A stretch of DNA of 64,000 nt. Origin: Phytopseudomonas argentinensis (GTDB taxonomy: Bacteria > Pseudomonadota > Gammaproteobacteria > Pseudomonadales > Pseudomonadaceae). Positions 53,830-63,714 of this stretch are shown piece by piece. Within the stretch, counting starts at the first letter, position 1; each line of letters starts with the position of its first letter. A program made the position numbers and the translations under genes. The notes under the pieces are model-generated. The model ran no database searches, was not told the DNA's origin, and saw only the letters and a program-made list of their open reading frames with translations. Where the stretch lies: NCBI RefSeq assembly GCF_900113905.1, contig NZ_FORC01000003.1, positions 310,001 to 374,000 of the forward strand, written 5' to 3'.

Positions 53830-53856
53830 GGCGGCCTTGGCGAGGCCGCCTCTTTT
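53830..53856 (+). terminator. Intrinsic terminator after the exported protein gene
   Basis: GGCGGCCT (53830-53837) pairs with AGGCCGCC (53843-53850), loop TGGCG, followed by TCTTTTC. It insulates the aat regulatory region from upstream transcription. Confidence 0.75.
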
Positions 53857-53858
53857 CA

Positions 53859-53872
53859 TTCGGAATTCCGAA
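53859..53872. promoter_or_regulatory. AauR binding site TTCGGAATTCCGAA
   Basis: A perfect match to TTCGG-N4-CCGAA, the inverted repeat reported for AauR in P. putida. It lies 119 bases upstream of the -24 box, a typical enhancer distance. Confidence 0.8.
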
Positions 53873-53881
53873 CGCCGGGCG

Positions 53882-53895
53882 GTCGAAAAACCGAA
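53882..53895. promoter_or_regulatory. Second, imperfect AauR-type site
   Basis: GTCGAAAAACCGAA keeps the CCGAA half and TCG of the other half of TTCGG-N4-CCGAA, 23 bases (about two turns) from the first site, which would allow cooperative binding. Confidence 0.5.
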
Positions 53896-53990
53896 CATCC
53901 GAATCGGCAACGGCCGCAAGGCCGCTGATGGAAATATAAATTCCCTTATCTATCAATTAGTTGGCATTACCAAGAGGCTATGAGCGGGCC

Positions 53991-54005
53991 TGGCACACAT
54001 CCTGC
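53991..54005 (+). promoter_or_regulatory. Sigma-54 promoter of aatJQMP
   Basis: TGGCACA-CATC-CTGC matches TGGCACG-N4-TTGC with exact GG-to-GC spacing. Transcription would begin near 54017, 82 bases before the aatJ ATG. With the AauR sites upstream this forms a standard enhancer/promoter pair. Confidence 0.85.
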
Positions 54006-54069
54006 TCCCATCCATGTAGGAAAGCGATAGCCCTTCCACATGGCGGCACGTACCTCGTCGTACGTCCCC

Positions 54070-54080
54070 AATAACAACAA
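54070..54080 (+). promoter_or_regulatory. Hfq/Crc CA motif before aatJ
   Basis: AATAACAACAA contains two overlapping AANAANAA motifs, 5 bases before the GAGGAAA ribosome binding site of aatJ. Confidence 0.5.
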
Positions 54081-54098
54081 CACCGAGGAAATCGACCC

Positions 54099-55007
54099 AT
54101 GCGTATCGTCCCCCGCGTACTGGCTGCAGCCGTTGCCGCCACCCTGATGTCCAGCCCGGTATTCGCCGCCGAACTGACCGGCACTCTCAAGAAGATCAAG
54201 GACTCGGGCACCATCACCCTGGGCCACCGCGACTCGTCCATCCCCTTCTCCTACTATGGCGACACCTCCAAGCAGCCGGTTGGCTATTCCCATGACCTGC
54301 AACTGAAGGTTGTCGAGGAGCTGAAAAAGGAACTGGAGCTGCCTGACCTGAAGGTGCGTTACAACCTGGTGACCTCCCAGACCCGTATTCCGCTGGTACA
54401 GAACGGCACCGTGGACCTGGAGTGCGGCTCCACCACCAACAACGTCGAGCGCCAGCGCCAGGTCGACTTCTCCGTCGGCATCTTCGAAGTGGGCACCCGC
54501 CTGCTGACCAAGAAAAGCAGCGGCGTGAACGACTTCGAAGACCTCAAGGGCAAGAACGTGGTGACCACCGCCGGCACCACCTCCGAGCGCCTGCTCAAGT
54601 CCATGAACGCCGAGAAGAAGATGGGCATGAACGTGATTTCCGCCAAGGATCACGGCGAGTCCTTCCTGATGCTCGAATCCAACCGCGCAGTCGCCTTCAT
54701 GATGGACGACGCCCTGCTCGCTGGCGAAATGGCCAAGGCCAAGAAGCCGGATGACTGGCATGTAGTCGGCACCCCGCAGTCCTTCGAAATCTACGGCTGC
54801 ATGGTTCGCAAGGGCGACGAAGGCTTCAAGAAAGTGGTCGACAAGGCCATCACCGACACCTTCGCCTCGGGCGAGATCAACGACATCTACAACAAGTGGT
54901 TCCAGCAGCCTGTTCCGCCAAAAGGCCTGAACCTCAACTTCCCCATGAGCGACGAGCTGAAAAAGCTGATCGCCGAGCCCACCGACAAATCTGTAGAGCA
55001 GATCTGA
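54099..55007 (+). CDS. aatJ: Glutamate/aspartate ABC transporter binding protein AatJ
   Basis: 302-residue periplasmic protein. Signal peptide MRIVPRVLAAAVAATLMSSP with cleavage near residue 24 (VFAAEL). Amino-acid-binding features: HRDSSIPFSYYG, TSQTRIPLVQNGTVDLECGS and TTAGTTSERLLKSMN. It binds acidic amino acids (and amides) for the permease AatQM. First gene of a sigma-54 operon; a hairpin at 55021-55043 separates it from the membrane genes. Confidence 0.93.
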   Translation: MRIVPRVLAAAVAATLMSSPVFAAELTGTLKKIKDSGTITLGHRDSSIPFSYYGDTSKQPVGYSHDLQLKVVEELKKELELPDLKVRYNLVTSQTRIPLVQNGTVDLECGSTTNNVERQRQVDFSVGIFEVGTRLLTKKSSGVNDFEDLKGKNVVTTAGTTSERLLKSMNAEKKMGMNVISAKDHGESFLMLESNRAVAFMMDDALLAGEMAKAKKPDDWHVVGTPQSFEIYGCMVRKGDEGFKKVVDKAITDTFASGEINDIYNKWFQQPVPPKGLNLNFPMSDELKKLIAEPTDKSVEQI

Positions 55008-55020
55008 CGGCGTGATGCCG

Positions 55021-55043
55021 CGCCCCTTTCACAAGAAGGGGCG
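55021..55043 (+). terminator. Hairpin between aatJ and aatQ
   Basis: CGCCCCTT (55021-55028) pairs with AAGGGGCG (55036-55043), loop TCACAAG. No T-run. It probably stabilises the aatJ mRNA or attenuates the permease genes, as at mtlE/mtlF. Confidence 0.5.
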
Positions 55044-55180
55044 TAGCGGGAACCCGGAGGGGCCGCAGGCCTCTCCACCCATTTCCTGACGAAGCCAAAA
55101 AACCGTTCGCTCCTGCGGACACGGGCGACTGTTGCCCGCCACCTGGCTTCGTCGCGTCAACTCACCTGAGGGGAAACCCG

Positions 55181-55927
55181 ATGAACTACAACTGGGACTG
55201 GGGCATTTTCTTCAAGTCCACCGGCATTGGCGACGAGATCTACCTGGAGTGGTTTCTCACCGGCCTGGGCTGGACCATCGCCATCGCCCTGGTCGGCTGG
55301 CTGATCGCCCTGTCGCTTGGCTCGCTGCTCGGTGTGATGCGCACCGTGCCGAACCGCCTGATCTCCGGGATCGCCACCACCTACGTGGAGATCTTCCGTA
55401 ACGTACCGCTGCTGGTGCAGCTGTTCCTCTGGTACTTCCTGGTGCCGGACCTGCTGCCCGAGCCGCTGGAAATCTGGTTCAAACAGGACCTCAACCCGGC
55501 GACCTCGGCGTATCTGTCGGTGGTGGTGTGCCTCGGCCTGTTCACCGCGGCGCGGGTCTGCGAGCAGGTGCGCACCGGTATCCAGGCGCTGCCGGCCGGC
55601 CAGACCGCCGCGGCCTACGCCATGGGTTTCCGCCTGCCGCAGATCTACCGCAACGTGCTGCTGCCCCAGGCCTACCGGATCATCATTCCGCCATTAACCA
55701 GTGAGTTTCTGAACATCTTCAAGAACTCCTCGGTGGCCTCGCTGATCGGCCTGATGGAGCTGCTCGCACAGACCAAGCAGACCGCCGAGTTCAGCGCCAA
55801 CCTGTTCGAAGCCTTCACCCTGGCGACGCTGATCTACTTCACCCTGAACATGAGCCTGATGATGATCATGCGCATGGTCGAGCGTAAGGTCGCGGTGCCG
55901 GGCCTGATTTCCGTGGGAGGCAAATGA
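55181..55927 (+). CDS. aatQ: Glutamate/aspartate ABC transporter permease AatQ
   Basis: 248-residue inner-membrane permease of the HisMQ/GltJ type. Hydrophobic segments begin near residue 20 (LEWFLTGLGWTIAIALVGWL). The EAA loop, contacting AatP, is in the region GQTAAAYAMGFRLPQIYRNV. GAGGGGAAACCC precedes the ATG. It overlaps aatM (ATGA). Confidence 0.92.
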   Translation: MNYNWDWGIFFKSTGIGDEIYLEWFLTGLGWTIAIALVGWLIALSLGSLLGVMRTVPNRLISGIATTYVEIFRNVPLLVQLFLWYFLVPDLLPEPLEIWFKQDLNPATSAYLSVVVCLGLFTAARVCEQVRTGIQALPAGQTAAAYAMGFRLPQIYRNVLLPQAYRIIIPPLTSEFLNIFKNSSVASLIGLMELLAQTKQTAEFSANLFEAFTLATLIYFTLNMSLMMIMRMVERKVAVPGLISVGGK

Positions 55928-56592
55928 TGGACTTCAGTCAGATCATTCCCGCTCTGCCAGGCCTCTGGGAAGGCATGGCCATGACCCTGCAGCTGATGGT
56001 CATGGGCGTTATCGGTGGCGTGATTCTCGGCACCCTGCTGGCGCTGATGCGCCTGTCGAGCAACGTGCTGCTGTCCAAACTGGCAGCCACCTACGTCAAC
56101 TACTTCCGCTCGATCCCGCTGCTGCTGGTGATCACCTGGTTCTACTTCGCGGTGCCATTCATCCTGCGCTGGATCACCGGTGAGGACACCCCCGTGGGCG
56201 CATTCGCGTCCTGCCTGGTGGCCTTCATCATGTTCGAGGCGGCGTACTTCTGCGAAATCGTCCGTGCCGGCATCCAGTCCATTCCCAAGGGCCAGATGGG
56301 CGCCGCCCAGGCACTGGGCATGAGCTACGGCCAGACCATGCGCCTGATCATCCTGCCCCAGGCATTTCGCAAGATGACTCCGCTGCTGCTGCAGCAGAGC
56401 ATCATCCTGTTCCAGGACACCTCGCTGGTATACACCGTCGGCCTGATGGACTTCCTCAATGCTGCCCGCTCGCGCGGCGACATTCTGGGTCAGCCCCATG
56501 AATTCCTGATCTTCGCCGGCCTGGTCTACTTCACCATCAGCTTCGCTGCCTCGCAGCTGGTCAAGCTCCTGCAAAAAAGGTTAGCCGTATGA
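55924..56592 (+). CDS. aatM: Glutamate/aspartate ABC transporter permease AatM
   Basis: 222-residue inner-membrane permease of the GltK type, paired with AatQ. Hydrophobic segment [23 protein letters not shown]-type loop [20 protein letters not shown]. Two consecutive ATG codons (55924 and 55927) can start it; the first overlaps the aatQ TGA. It overlaps aatP by 4 bases. Confidence 0.92.
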   Translation: MMDFSQIIPALPGLWEGMAMTLQLMVMGVIGGVILGTLLALMRLSSNVLLSKLAATYVNYFRSIPLLLVITWFYFAVPFILRWITGEDTPVGAFASCLVAFIMFEAAYFCEIVRAGIQSIPKGQMGAAQALGMSYGQTMRLIILPQAFRKMTPLLLQQSIILFQDTSLVYTVGLMDFLNAARSRGDILGQPHEFLIFAGLVYFTISFAASQLVKLLQKRLAV

Positions 56593-57323
56593 TTTCCATC
56601 AAGAACGTCAACAAGTGGTATGGGGACTTCCAGGTGCTGACCGACTGCACCACGGACGTCAAGAAGGGCGAAGTGGTGGTTGTTTGCGGGCCGTCCGGCT
56701 CGGGCAAGTCGACCCTGATCAAATGCGTCAACGCCCTGGAGCCGTTCCAGAAGGGTGACATCGTGGTCGACGGCACCTCGATTGCCGACAAAAAGACCAA
56801 CCTGCCGAAACTGCGTTCGCGGGTCGGCATGGTGTTCCAGCACTTCGAGCTGTTCCCGCACCTGACCATCACCGAGAACCTGACCATCGCGCAGATCAAG
56901 GTGCTGGGCCGCAGCAAGCAGGAAGCTACCGAGAAGGGCCTGCAGTTGCTCGACCGCGTGGGCCTCAAGGAACACGCCCACAAGCACCCCGGCCAGCTCT
57001 CCGGCGGCCAGCAGCAGCGCGTGGCAATTGCCCGTGCGCTGGCCATGGATCCGATCGTCATGCTGTTCGACGAACCGACCTCGGCGCTGGATCCGGAAAT
57101 GGTCAACGAAGTGCTCGACGTGATGGTGCAGCTGGCCCACGAAGGCATGACCATGATGTGCGTGACCCACGAGATGGGCTTCGCCCGCAAGGTCGCCGAC
57201 CGGGTGATCTTCATGGACGCCGGCAAGATCGTCGAGGACTGCCCCAAGGAAGAGTTCTTCGGCGACATCAGCGCCCGCTCCGACCGCGCCCAGCAGTTCC
57301 TCGCCAAGATCCTCCAGCACTGA
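56589..57323 (+). CDS. aatP: Glutamate/aspartate ABC transporter ATPase AatP
   Basis: 244-residue polar amino-acid transport ATPase. Walker [10 protein letters not shown] (34-42), signature [15 protein letters not shown], Walker [16 protein letters not shown]-loop CVTHEMGFA. Powers uptake through AatQM. Last gene of the transporter set; GGCCCGCC/GGCGGGCC (57331-57357) after it is a possible terminator. Confidence 0.95.
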   Translation: MISIKNVNKWYGDFQVLTDCTTDVKKGEVVVVCGPSGSGKSTLIKCVNALEPFQKGDIVVDGTSIADKKTNLPKLRSRVGMVFQHFELFPHLTITENLTIAQIKVLGRSKQEATEKGLQLLDRVGLKEHAHKHPGQLSGGQQQRVAIARALAMDPIVMLFDEPTSALDPEMVNEVLDVMVQLAHEGMTMMCVTHEMGFARKVADRVIFMDAGKIVEDCPKEEFFGDISARSDRAQQFLAKILQH

Positions 57324-57330
57324 TGCACCA

Positions 57331-57357
57331 GGCCCGCCGTCACCCCGATGGCGGGCC
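57331..57357 (+). terminator. Possible terminator between aatP and ggt
   Basis: GGCCCGCC (57331-57338) pairs with GGCGGGCC (57350-57357), 11-base loop, then TTCGGGG. It is a stable hairpin without a T-run, so ggt may receive partial readthrough and also have its own promoter. Confidence 0.5.
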
Positions 57358-57444
57358 TTCGGGGCTCAATGAGAAGCCTGCGAACGCAGGTACTTCCGTA
57401 CACAGCCTAGACTCGACAAGCACAATAAAAATCGAGGACTCATC

Positions 57445-59118
57445 ATGCGCCTGTTGCACTTCACAACCCTGACCCTCAGCGTGGCGATTGCCGCGGGCAG
57501 CAATGCCGTGCTGGCTGCCAGCCTGGATGGCGGCGCGGTCGCCGCGCCCGACCAGTACGCGGCCAAGGTGGCCGCCCAGGTGCTCAAGAGCGGCGGCAAT
57601 GCGGTGGACGCCGCGGTTGCCACCGCCTTTACCCTGGCCGTTACCTACCCCGAGGCCGGCAATATCGGCGGCGGCGGCTTCATGACCCTGTTCATGGACG
57701 GCAAGCCGTACTTTCTCGACTACCGGGAAACCGCGCCAAAGGCGGCCAGCAAGACCATGTACCTGGACGACAAGGGCGAGGTGATCGAGAACCTCAGCCT
57801 GGTCGGCGCCAAGGCCGCCGGCGTACCGGGCACGGTGCTGGGCCTGTGGGAGGCCCACAAACGCTTCGGCAAGCTGCCGTGGAGCGAGCTGCTGACGCCT
57901 GCCATCGGCTACGCCAACAGCGGCTTCAAGGTCGCCGACCAGCAGTTCCAGTACCGCGAAGACGCCATTGGTTTGTTCAACGGCCAGACCAACTTCACCG
58001 ACTACTTCGGCACCATGCGCCCCGGCGAGCTGTTCAAGCAGCCGCAGATGGCACAGACCCTCGAACGCATCGCCGCCAATGGGCCGGATGAATTCTACAA
58101 GGGCCAGACTGCCGACCTGCTGGTCGCCCAGATGCAGCGCGATGGCGGACTGATCACCAAGCAGGACCTGGCCGACTACCGTGCCAAATGGCGCGAGCCG
58201 ATGCGCGTCGACTGGCAGGGCAACAGCCTCTACACCGCGCCGCTGCCCAGCTCAGGCGGCATCGCCCTGGCCCAACTGATCGGCATCAAGGAACAGCGCG
58301 CCGCCGACTTCAAGGGCGTCGAGCTGAACTCCGCGCGCTATATCCACCTGCTGGCGGAGATCGAGAAACGCGTGTTCGCTGACCGCGCCGACTACCTGGG
58401 CGACCCGGACTTCTCCAAGGTGCCGGTCGCCAAGCTGATCGATGCCGACTACCTCAAGCGCCGCGCTGCCGAGGTCAACCCCACTACCATCTCGCCGACC
58501 GAGCAGGTGCGCCCGGGCCTGGAGCCGCACCAGACCACGCACTTCTCCATCGTCGACGCCGACGGCAACGCGGTCAGCAACACCTATACCCTGAACTGGG
58601 ACTACGGCAGCGGCGTGGTGGTCGAGGGCGCAGGCTTCCTGCTCAACGACGAGATGGACGACTTCAGCTCCAAGCCGGGCGTGGCCAACGCCTTCGGCGT
58701 GGTGGGCAGTGATGCCAACGCCATCGAGCCGGGCAAGCGCATGCTGTCCTCGATGAGCCCGAGCATCGTCACCCGCGACGGCAAGGTCAGCCTGGTGCTG
58801 GGCACGCCTGGCGGCTCGCGGATCTTCACCTCGATCTTCCAGGTCCTCAACAACGTCTACGACTTCAAGCTGCCGCTGGAAAAGGCCGTGGCCGCCCAGC
58901 GCGTCCATCACCAACTACTGCCCAAGGACACCATCTACTACGACGCCCACGCGCCGCTCACCGGCAAGGTTGCCGACGAGTTGAAAGCCATGGGCTACGT
59001 GCTCGAGGACCAGGGCTGGAACATGGGCGATATCCAGGCCATCCGGGTCGACGGCGCCAAGCTGGAAACCGCCTCTGATCCGCGCGGGCGCGGCGTCGGC
59101 CTGGTGGTAAAGCCCTGA
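57445..59118 (+). CDS. ggt: Gamma-glutamyltransferase
   Basis: 557-residue periplasmic Ntn-hydrolase that removes gamma-glutamyl groups from glutathione and glutamine, supplying glutamate to the neighbouring transporter. A signal peptide (MRLLHFTTLTLSVAIAAGSN, about 25 residues) starts the protein. Autocleavage should occur before T364 in HQTTHFSIVDADGNAVSNTY, making a large (about 26-363) and a small (364-557) subunit. Substrate-site stretches: NIGGGGFM, LNDEMDDF and KRMLSSMSPSIV. GAGGA precedes the ATG. In P. aeruginosa ggt lies between aatP and ansB-aauS; here aauS follows directly. Confidence 0.95.
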   Translation: MRLLHFTTLTLSVAIAAGSNAVLAASLDGGAVAAPDQYAAKVAAQVLKSGGNAVDAAVATAFTLAVTYPEAGNIGGGGFMTLFMDGKPYFLDYRETAPKAASKTMYLDDKGEVIENLSLVGAKAAGVPGTVLGLWEAHKRFGKLPWSELLTPAIGYANSGFKVADQQFQYREDAIGLFNGQTNFTDYFGTMRPGELFKQPQMAQTLERIAANGPDEFYKGQTADLLVAQMQRDGGLITKQDLADYRAKWREPMRVDWQGNSLYTAPLPSSGGIALAQLIGIKEQRAADFKGVELNSARYIHLLAEIEKRVFADRADYLGDPDFSKVPVAKLIDADYLKRRAAEVNPTTISPTEQVRPGLEPHQTTHFSIVDADGNAVSNTYTLNWDYGSGVVVEGAGFLLNDEMDDFSSKPGVANAFGVVGSDANAIEPGKRMLSSMSPSIVTRDGKVSLVLGTPGGSRIFTSIFQVLNNVYDFKLPLEKAVAAQRVHHQLLPKDTIYYDAHAPLTGKVADELKAMGYVLEDQGWNMGDIQAIRVDGAKLETASDPRGRGVGLVVKP

Positions 59119-59217
59119 GCCCCGTGTCATGACCCGCCCCCCACGGTGCCGCTGCACCTGCGGCGCCGAGCCGCCTCCCGCGCCGCTGCGCGGGCTGGCC
59201 CGGCCACGGTGACTGTG

Positions 59218-61111
59218 ATGCAATGCGCCTCCGCCAACCTGCACCGAGTGCCGCCCGCCTTGTCCGCCAAACCGCGTTACGTCCGCCACCTGTCGCTGAC
59301 CCTGCTGATGCTGACGCTGGTGGCCGCCTGCGGTTACGCCGGCTACTACCTGAGCGAGAAAGCGGGCATCCGCAGCCTGGTAGAAAGCGGCGAGCGTCAG
59401 CTCGAACTCAATGCCAGGGCGGTGGAAAGCGAGATCAACAAGTACACCTACCTGCCCAGCCTGCTGGAACTCGAGTCCAACGTCAGCCGCCTGCTGCTGA
59501 CACCGGACGCCTACCGCCGCCAGCGCGTCAACGACTACCTCGAGGGCCTCAACCGGCGCAGCGGCAGCCTGGCCATCTACGTGATGGACACCGACGGCCG
59601 GGTGCTGGCCACCAGTAACTGGCGCCAGGCGGACAGCTACCTGGGCGAGGACCTGTCGTTCCGTGCCTACTTCCAGGACGCCTTGCTGGGCGAGCAGGGA
59701 CGCTTCTACGGCATCGGCAGCACCACCGGCGAGCCGGGCTATTACCTGTCCCACGGCCTCAAGGCCAATGGCCGGATCATTGGCGTGGCGGTGGTCAAGG
59801 TACGCCTCGACCCGCTGGAGCAGCGCTGGCAACGGGCGCGCCTGGAGGCCTATGTCAGCGACGAGAATGGCATCATCATCCTCTCCAGCGATCCGGCGCG
59901 GCGGCTCAAGGCAGTGCGCCCGCTCAAGGCCGATACCAAGGAGCGCCTGGCGCGCAGCCTGCAGTACCACTGGTCGTCGCTCGACGAGTTGATCCCGATG
60001 GCGCGCACGCCGCTGGCGTCCGGCGTCGAACAGGTCAGTTTCGCGGGCCACAATGGGCAGGATGCCAGCGAGGTCACCCACTACCTCGCCCAGAGCCGCC
60101 CTCTGGAAGACACACCCTGGCACCTGACCCTGCTCAGCCCCCTCCAGGACTTGCGCCGCGAAGCCATCAGCCACGGCATGCTGGCCGCTGCCGGCTTCGC
60201 CCTGCTGGCCTTTCTGCTGATCGCCTGGAACGAGCGGCGCAAGGTGATCGCCACCCGCCTCGCCGCCCGTGAGGCCCTGCAACTGGCCAACAGCGAGCTG
60301 GAGCGCAAGATCGCCGAGCGCACCGCCGACCTGCGTGCCAGCAACGACCGCCTCAAGGCGCAGATCCGTGAACGCCGCCAGGCCGAGGAAACCCTGCGCC
60401 TGGCCCAGGATGAACTGGTACAGGCCGGCAAGCTGGCGGTCATCGGACAGATGTCCACCAGCATCGCCCACGAGCTCAACCAGCCCCTGGCGGCGCTACG
60501 CACGCTATCCGGCAATACCGTGCGCTTCCTGTCCCGCGGCGCCTACGACGTGGCCACCACCAACCTGCAGACCATCAACGAGCTGGTCGACCGCATGGGC
60601 AAGATCACCGGCAGCTTGCGTGCCTTTGCGCGGCGTTCCAACGATGGCGGCGAAGCCTGCCTGAGCAAGGCGGTGGACGCGGCGCTGCAGGTGGTGCAGC
60701 CACGCCTGGAGCGTACCCCGCTGAATATCCATTACCAGTTCGAAGACGCCCGCCTGGCGATCAACCAGACGCGCCTGGAGCAGATCCTGGTCAACCTGAT
60801 CGCCAATGCCGCCGACGCGATGAGCGTCCAGACCGATCGCCAGCTGTGGCTGCAGGGCAGCGTCGAAGGTGAGCGTTACCGCCTGCGCGTGGTGGACAAC
60901 GGCCCCGGCATCGCCCCCGAGGACCGTACCCACCTGTTCGAACCCTTCTTTACCACCAAGCCCGGCGAGCAGGGCCTGGGGCTCGGCCTGACGCTGTCGG
61001 CCAGCCTCGCCGCAGCGGCTGGCGGCAGCCTCAGCGCCGACCATCCGCCCCAGGGCGGTACCGCCTTCGAACTCAACCTGCCCCAGGTTGCCGCTGTCAT
61101 GGAGACACCCG

Positions 61112-61119
<8 letters not shown>
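59218..61119 (+). CDS. aauS: Sensor histidine kinase AauS
   Basis: 633-residue membrane sensor for acidic amino acids. TM1 near residues 20-40 (LSLTLLMLTLVAACGYAGYY), a periplasmic dCache-like domain to about residue 320, TM2 (HGMLAAAGFALLAFLLIAWN), a coiled coil (LELANSELERKIAERTADLR-type), HisKA with phosphoacceptor H418 in SIAHELNQPLAALRT, then the ATPase domain (NLIANAADAM; DNGPGIAPEDR; GLGLGLTLSASLA). ATG 59218 is preferred; 24 upstream codons are non-conserved in look. It overlaps aauR by 8 bases. DctB-like architecture. Confidence 0.9.
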
Positions 61120-62434
<1,315 letters not shown>

Positions 62435-62440
62435 GATTAT

Positions 62441-62463
62441 TGTGGGAGCGGGCCATGCCTGCG
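62441..62463. repeat. REP unit
   Basis: TGTGGGAGCGGGCCATGCCT, same family as 8743 and 36540, 6 bases after the aauR stop. Confidence 0.8.
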
Positions 62464-62551
62464 AAAAAATATCCACAGCCCTTAAAGCCTGAAACACAGT
62501 ACTAAGTAGATCGGCGATCTGGTGTGGGAACGGCTTATTGTTCTAGATCGT

Positions 62552-62589
62552 TCGCGGGCATGGACTGGGCGTCCCCGCCCGCCCCCACA
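62552..62589. repeat. REP unit in opposite orientation
   Basis: TCGCGGGCATGGACTGGGCG...CGCCCCCACA, the inverted partner of the REP unit at 62441, forming a REP doublet between aauR and the LysR gene. The GCATGGACTGGGCGTCCCCG core is identical to the right half of the doublet at 8743-8805. Confidence 0.75.
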
Positions 62590-62625
62590 GGTCAATACCC
62601 ATCATGGCTGCCACCAGGGCACATC

Positions 62626-63537
62626 CTAACCCTCGTCGCGCCCCACGCCGCCTTCGAGCTTGCGCCACAGCAGGCGCACCGCCGCCTTGCGCGACATGCT
62701 CCAGCGGTACAGGCGGATCTCCAGCGGGATGTGCCAGTGCTCCTTGCCGCACACCACCAACTCGCCCCGCGCCAGCTCGGCGTTCATCGACAGCCGCGGT
62801 ACCCAGGCCACTCCCAGGCCTTGCAGGGCCATGGCCTTGAGGCTGTCGGCCATGGCCGTTTCGTGCACGGTGGTCGAGCGTAGCGCGCGCTGGCGCAGCA
62901 GCAGGTTCACCGAACGGCCCAGGTAGGTGCCGGCGCTGTAGGCCAGCAACGGCACGCTCTGCCCGGCGTCCAGATCGAACAGTGGCGCGCCCTGCTCGTC
63001 CACGGCGCACACCGGCAGCATCTCGCTGACGCCCAGGGGCAGCGACGGAAACAGATCGGGGGCCAGTTGCACGGCGGCGTCCTGGTCGTGGTAGGCGAGG
63101 ATCAGATCGCAGGTGCCCTCACGCAGCGAGTGCACCGCCTCGCCGACGTTGGTCGCCACCAGCCGGGTGGTCAGCGGCAGGCCGTCCCGGCGCAGGCGGG
63201 CGATCCATTCCGGAAAGAAGCCGAACACCAGGGAGTGGGCGGCGGCGATCTGCAGCGCCTCGCCCTGCTGCCCCTCGAGGTGATGCAGGTGGCGCACCAC
63301 TTCGCCAAGCTGCTCGACCATGCTGCGCGCGGTGAGCAGAAACAGCTGGCCGGACTCGGTCAGCTCGACCGGTGTGCGCGAGCGGTTGACCAGGGTCAGG
63401 CCAAGCGCCGCCTCGAGACTCTGGATGCGGCGGCTGAAGGCCGGCTGGGTTACGAAGCGCTTTTGCGCGGCGGCGGAAAAGCTGCGGGTGGCGGCCAGAG
63501 TGACGAAGTCTTCCAGCCATTTGGTTTCCAGATTCAT
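62626..63537 (-). CDS. LysR-family transcriptional regulator
   Basis: 303 residues. N-terminal winged HTH (LEDFVTLAATRSFSAAAQKR; FVTQPAFSRRIQSLEAALGL), then the effector-binding domain. The ATG at 63537 (MNLETKWL) is preferred over 63570. It is divergent from aspA, 177 bases apart, with an inverted repeat (63561-63619) between them, so control of aspA and of itself is likely. Effector unknown. Confidence 0.87.
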   Translation of the reverse strand: MNLETKWLEDFVTLAATRSFSAAAQKRFVTQPAFSRRIQSLEAALGLTLVNRSRTPVELTESGQLFLLTARSMVEQLGEVVRHLHHLEGQQGEALQIAAAHSLVFGFFPEWIARLRRDGLPLTTRLVATNVGEAVHSLREGTCDLILAYHDQDAAVQLAPDLFPSLPLGVSEMLPVCAVDEQGAPLFDLDAGQSVPLLAYSAGTYLGRSVNLLLRQRALRSTTVHETAMADSLKAMALQGLGVAWVPRLSMNAELARGELVVCGKEHWHIPLEIRLYRWSMSRKAAVRLLWRKLEGGVGRDEG

Positions 63538-63560
63538 GGGCGTCCTCGACTCGTGCAGCG

Positions 63561-63619
63561 CTATGCACACGTTTGGTGCAAGGTTTTGGTCACAGCGACA
63601 TTATGCCGATTGTGCATAG
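63561..63619. promoter_or_regulatory. Inverted repeat CTATGCACA...TGTGCATAG, candidate LysR sites
   Basis: CTATGCACA (63561-63569) and TGTGCATAG (63611-63619) are perfect inverse complements 41 bases apart in the divergent lysR/aspA region. TGCACACGTTTGGTGCA nearby adds another half site. This spread of sites suits a LysR tetramer. Binding is inferred. Confidence 0.45.
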
Positions 63620-63714
63620 GTCAGCAAACAACAGCATTGGCCCCTAATAACCCGAAACCCTTATTCTTTGGCCCATCGCGGTATCTTCCGCCCTACCAAG
63701 AGAATCGAGACATC

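Noticed and set aside
54001..54098. Additional AauR site in the aatJ leader
   Set aside because: Only isolated CCG or TTC fragments were found; no TTCGG-N4-CCGAA match downstream of the -12 element.
57331..57357. Strong terminator between aatP and ggt
   Set aside because: Hairpin exists but lacks a T-run, so it is listed only as a possible terminator.
58915..60471. 518-codon minus-strand open frame
   Set aside because: Antisense to the 3' end of ggt and the aauS sensor region; shadow composition.
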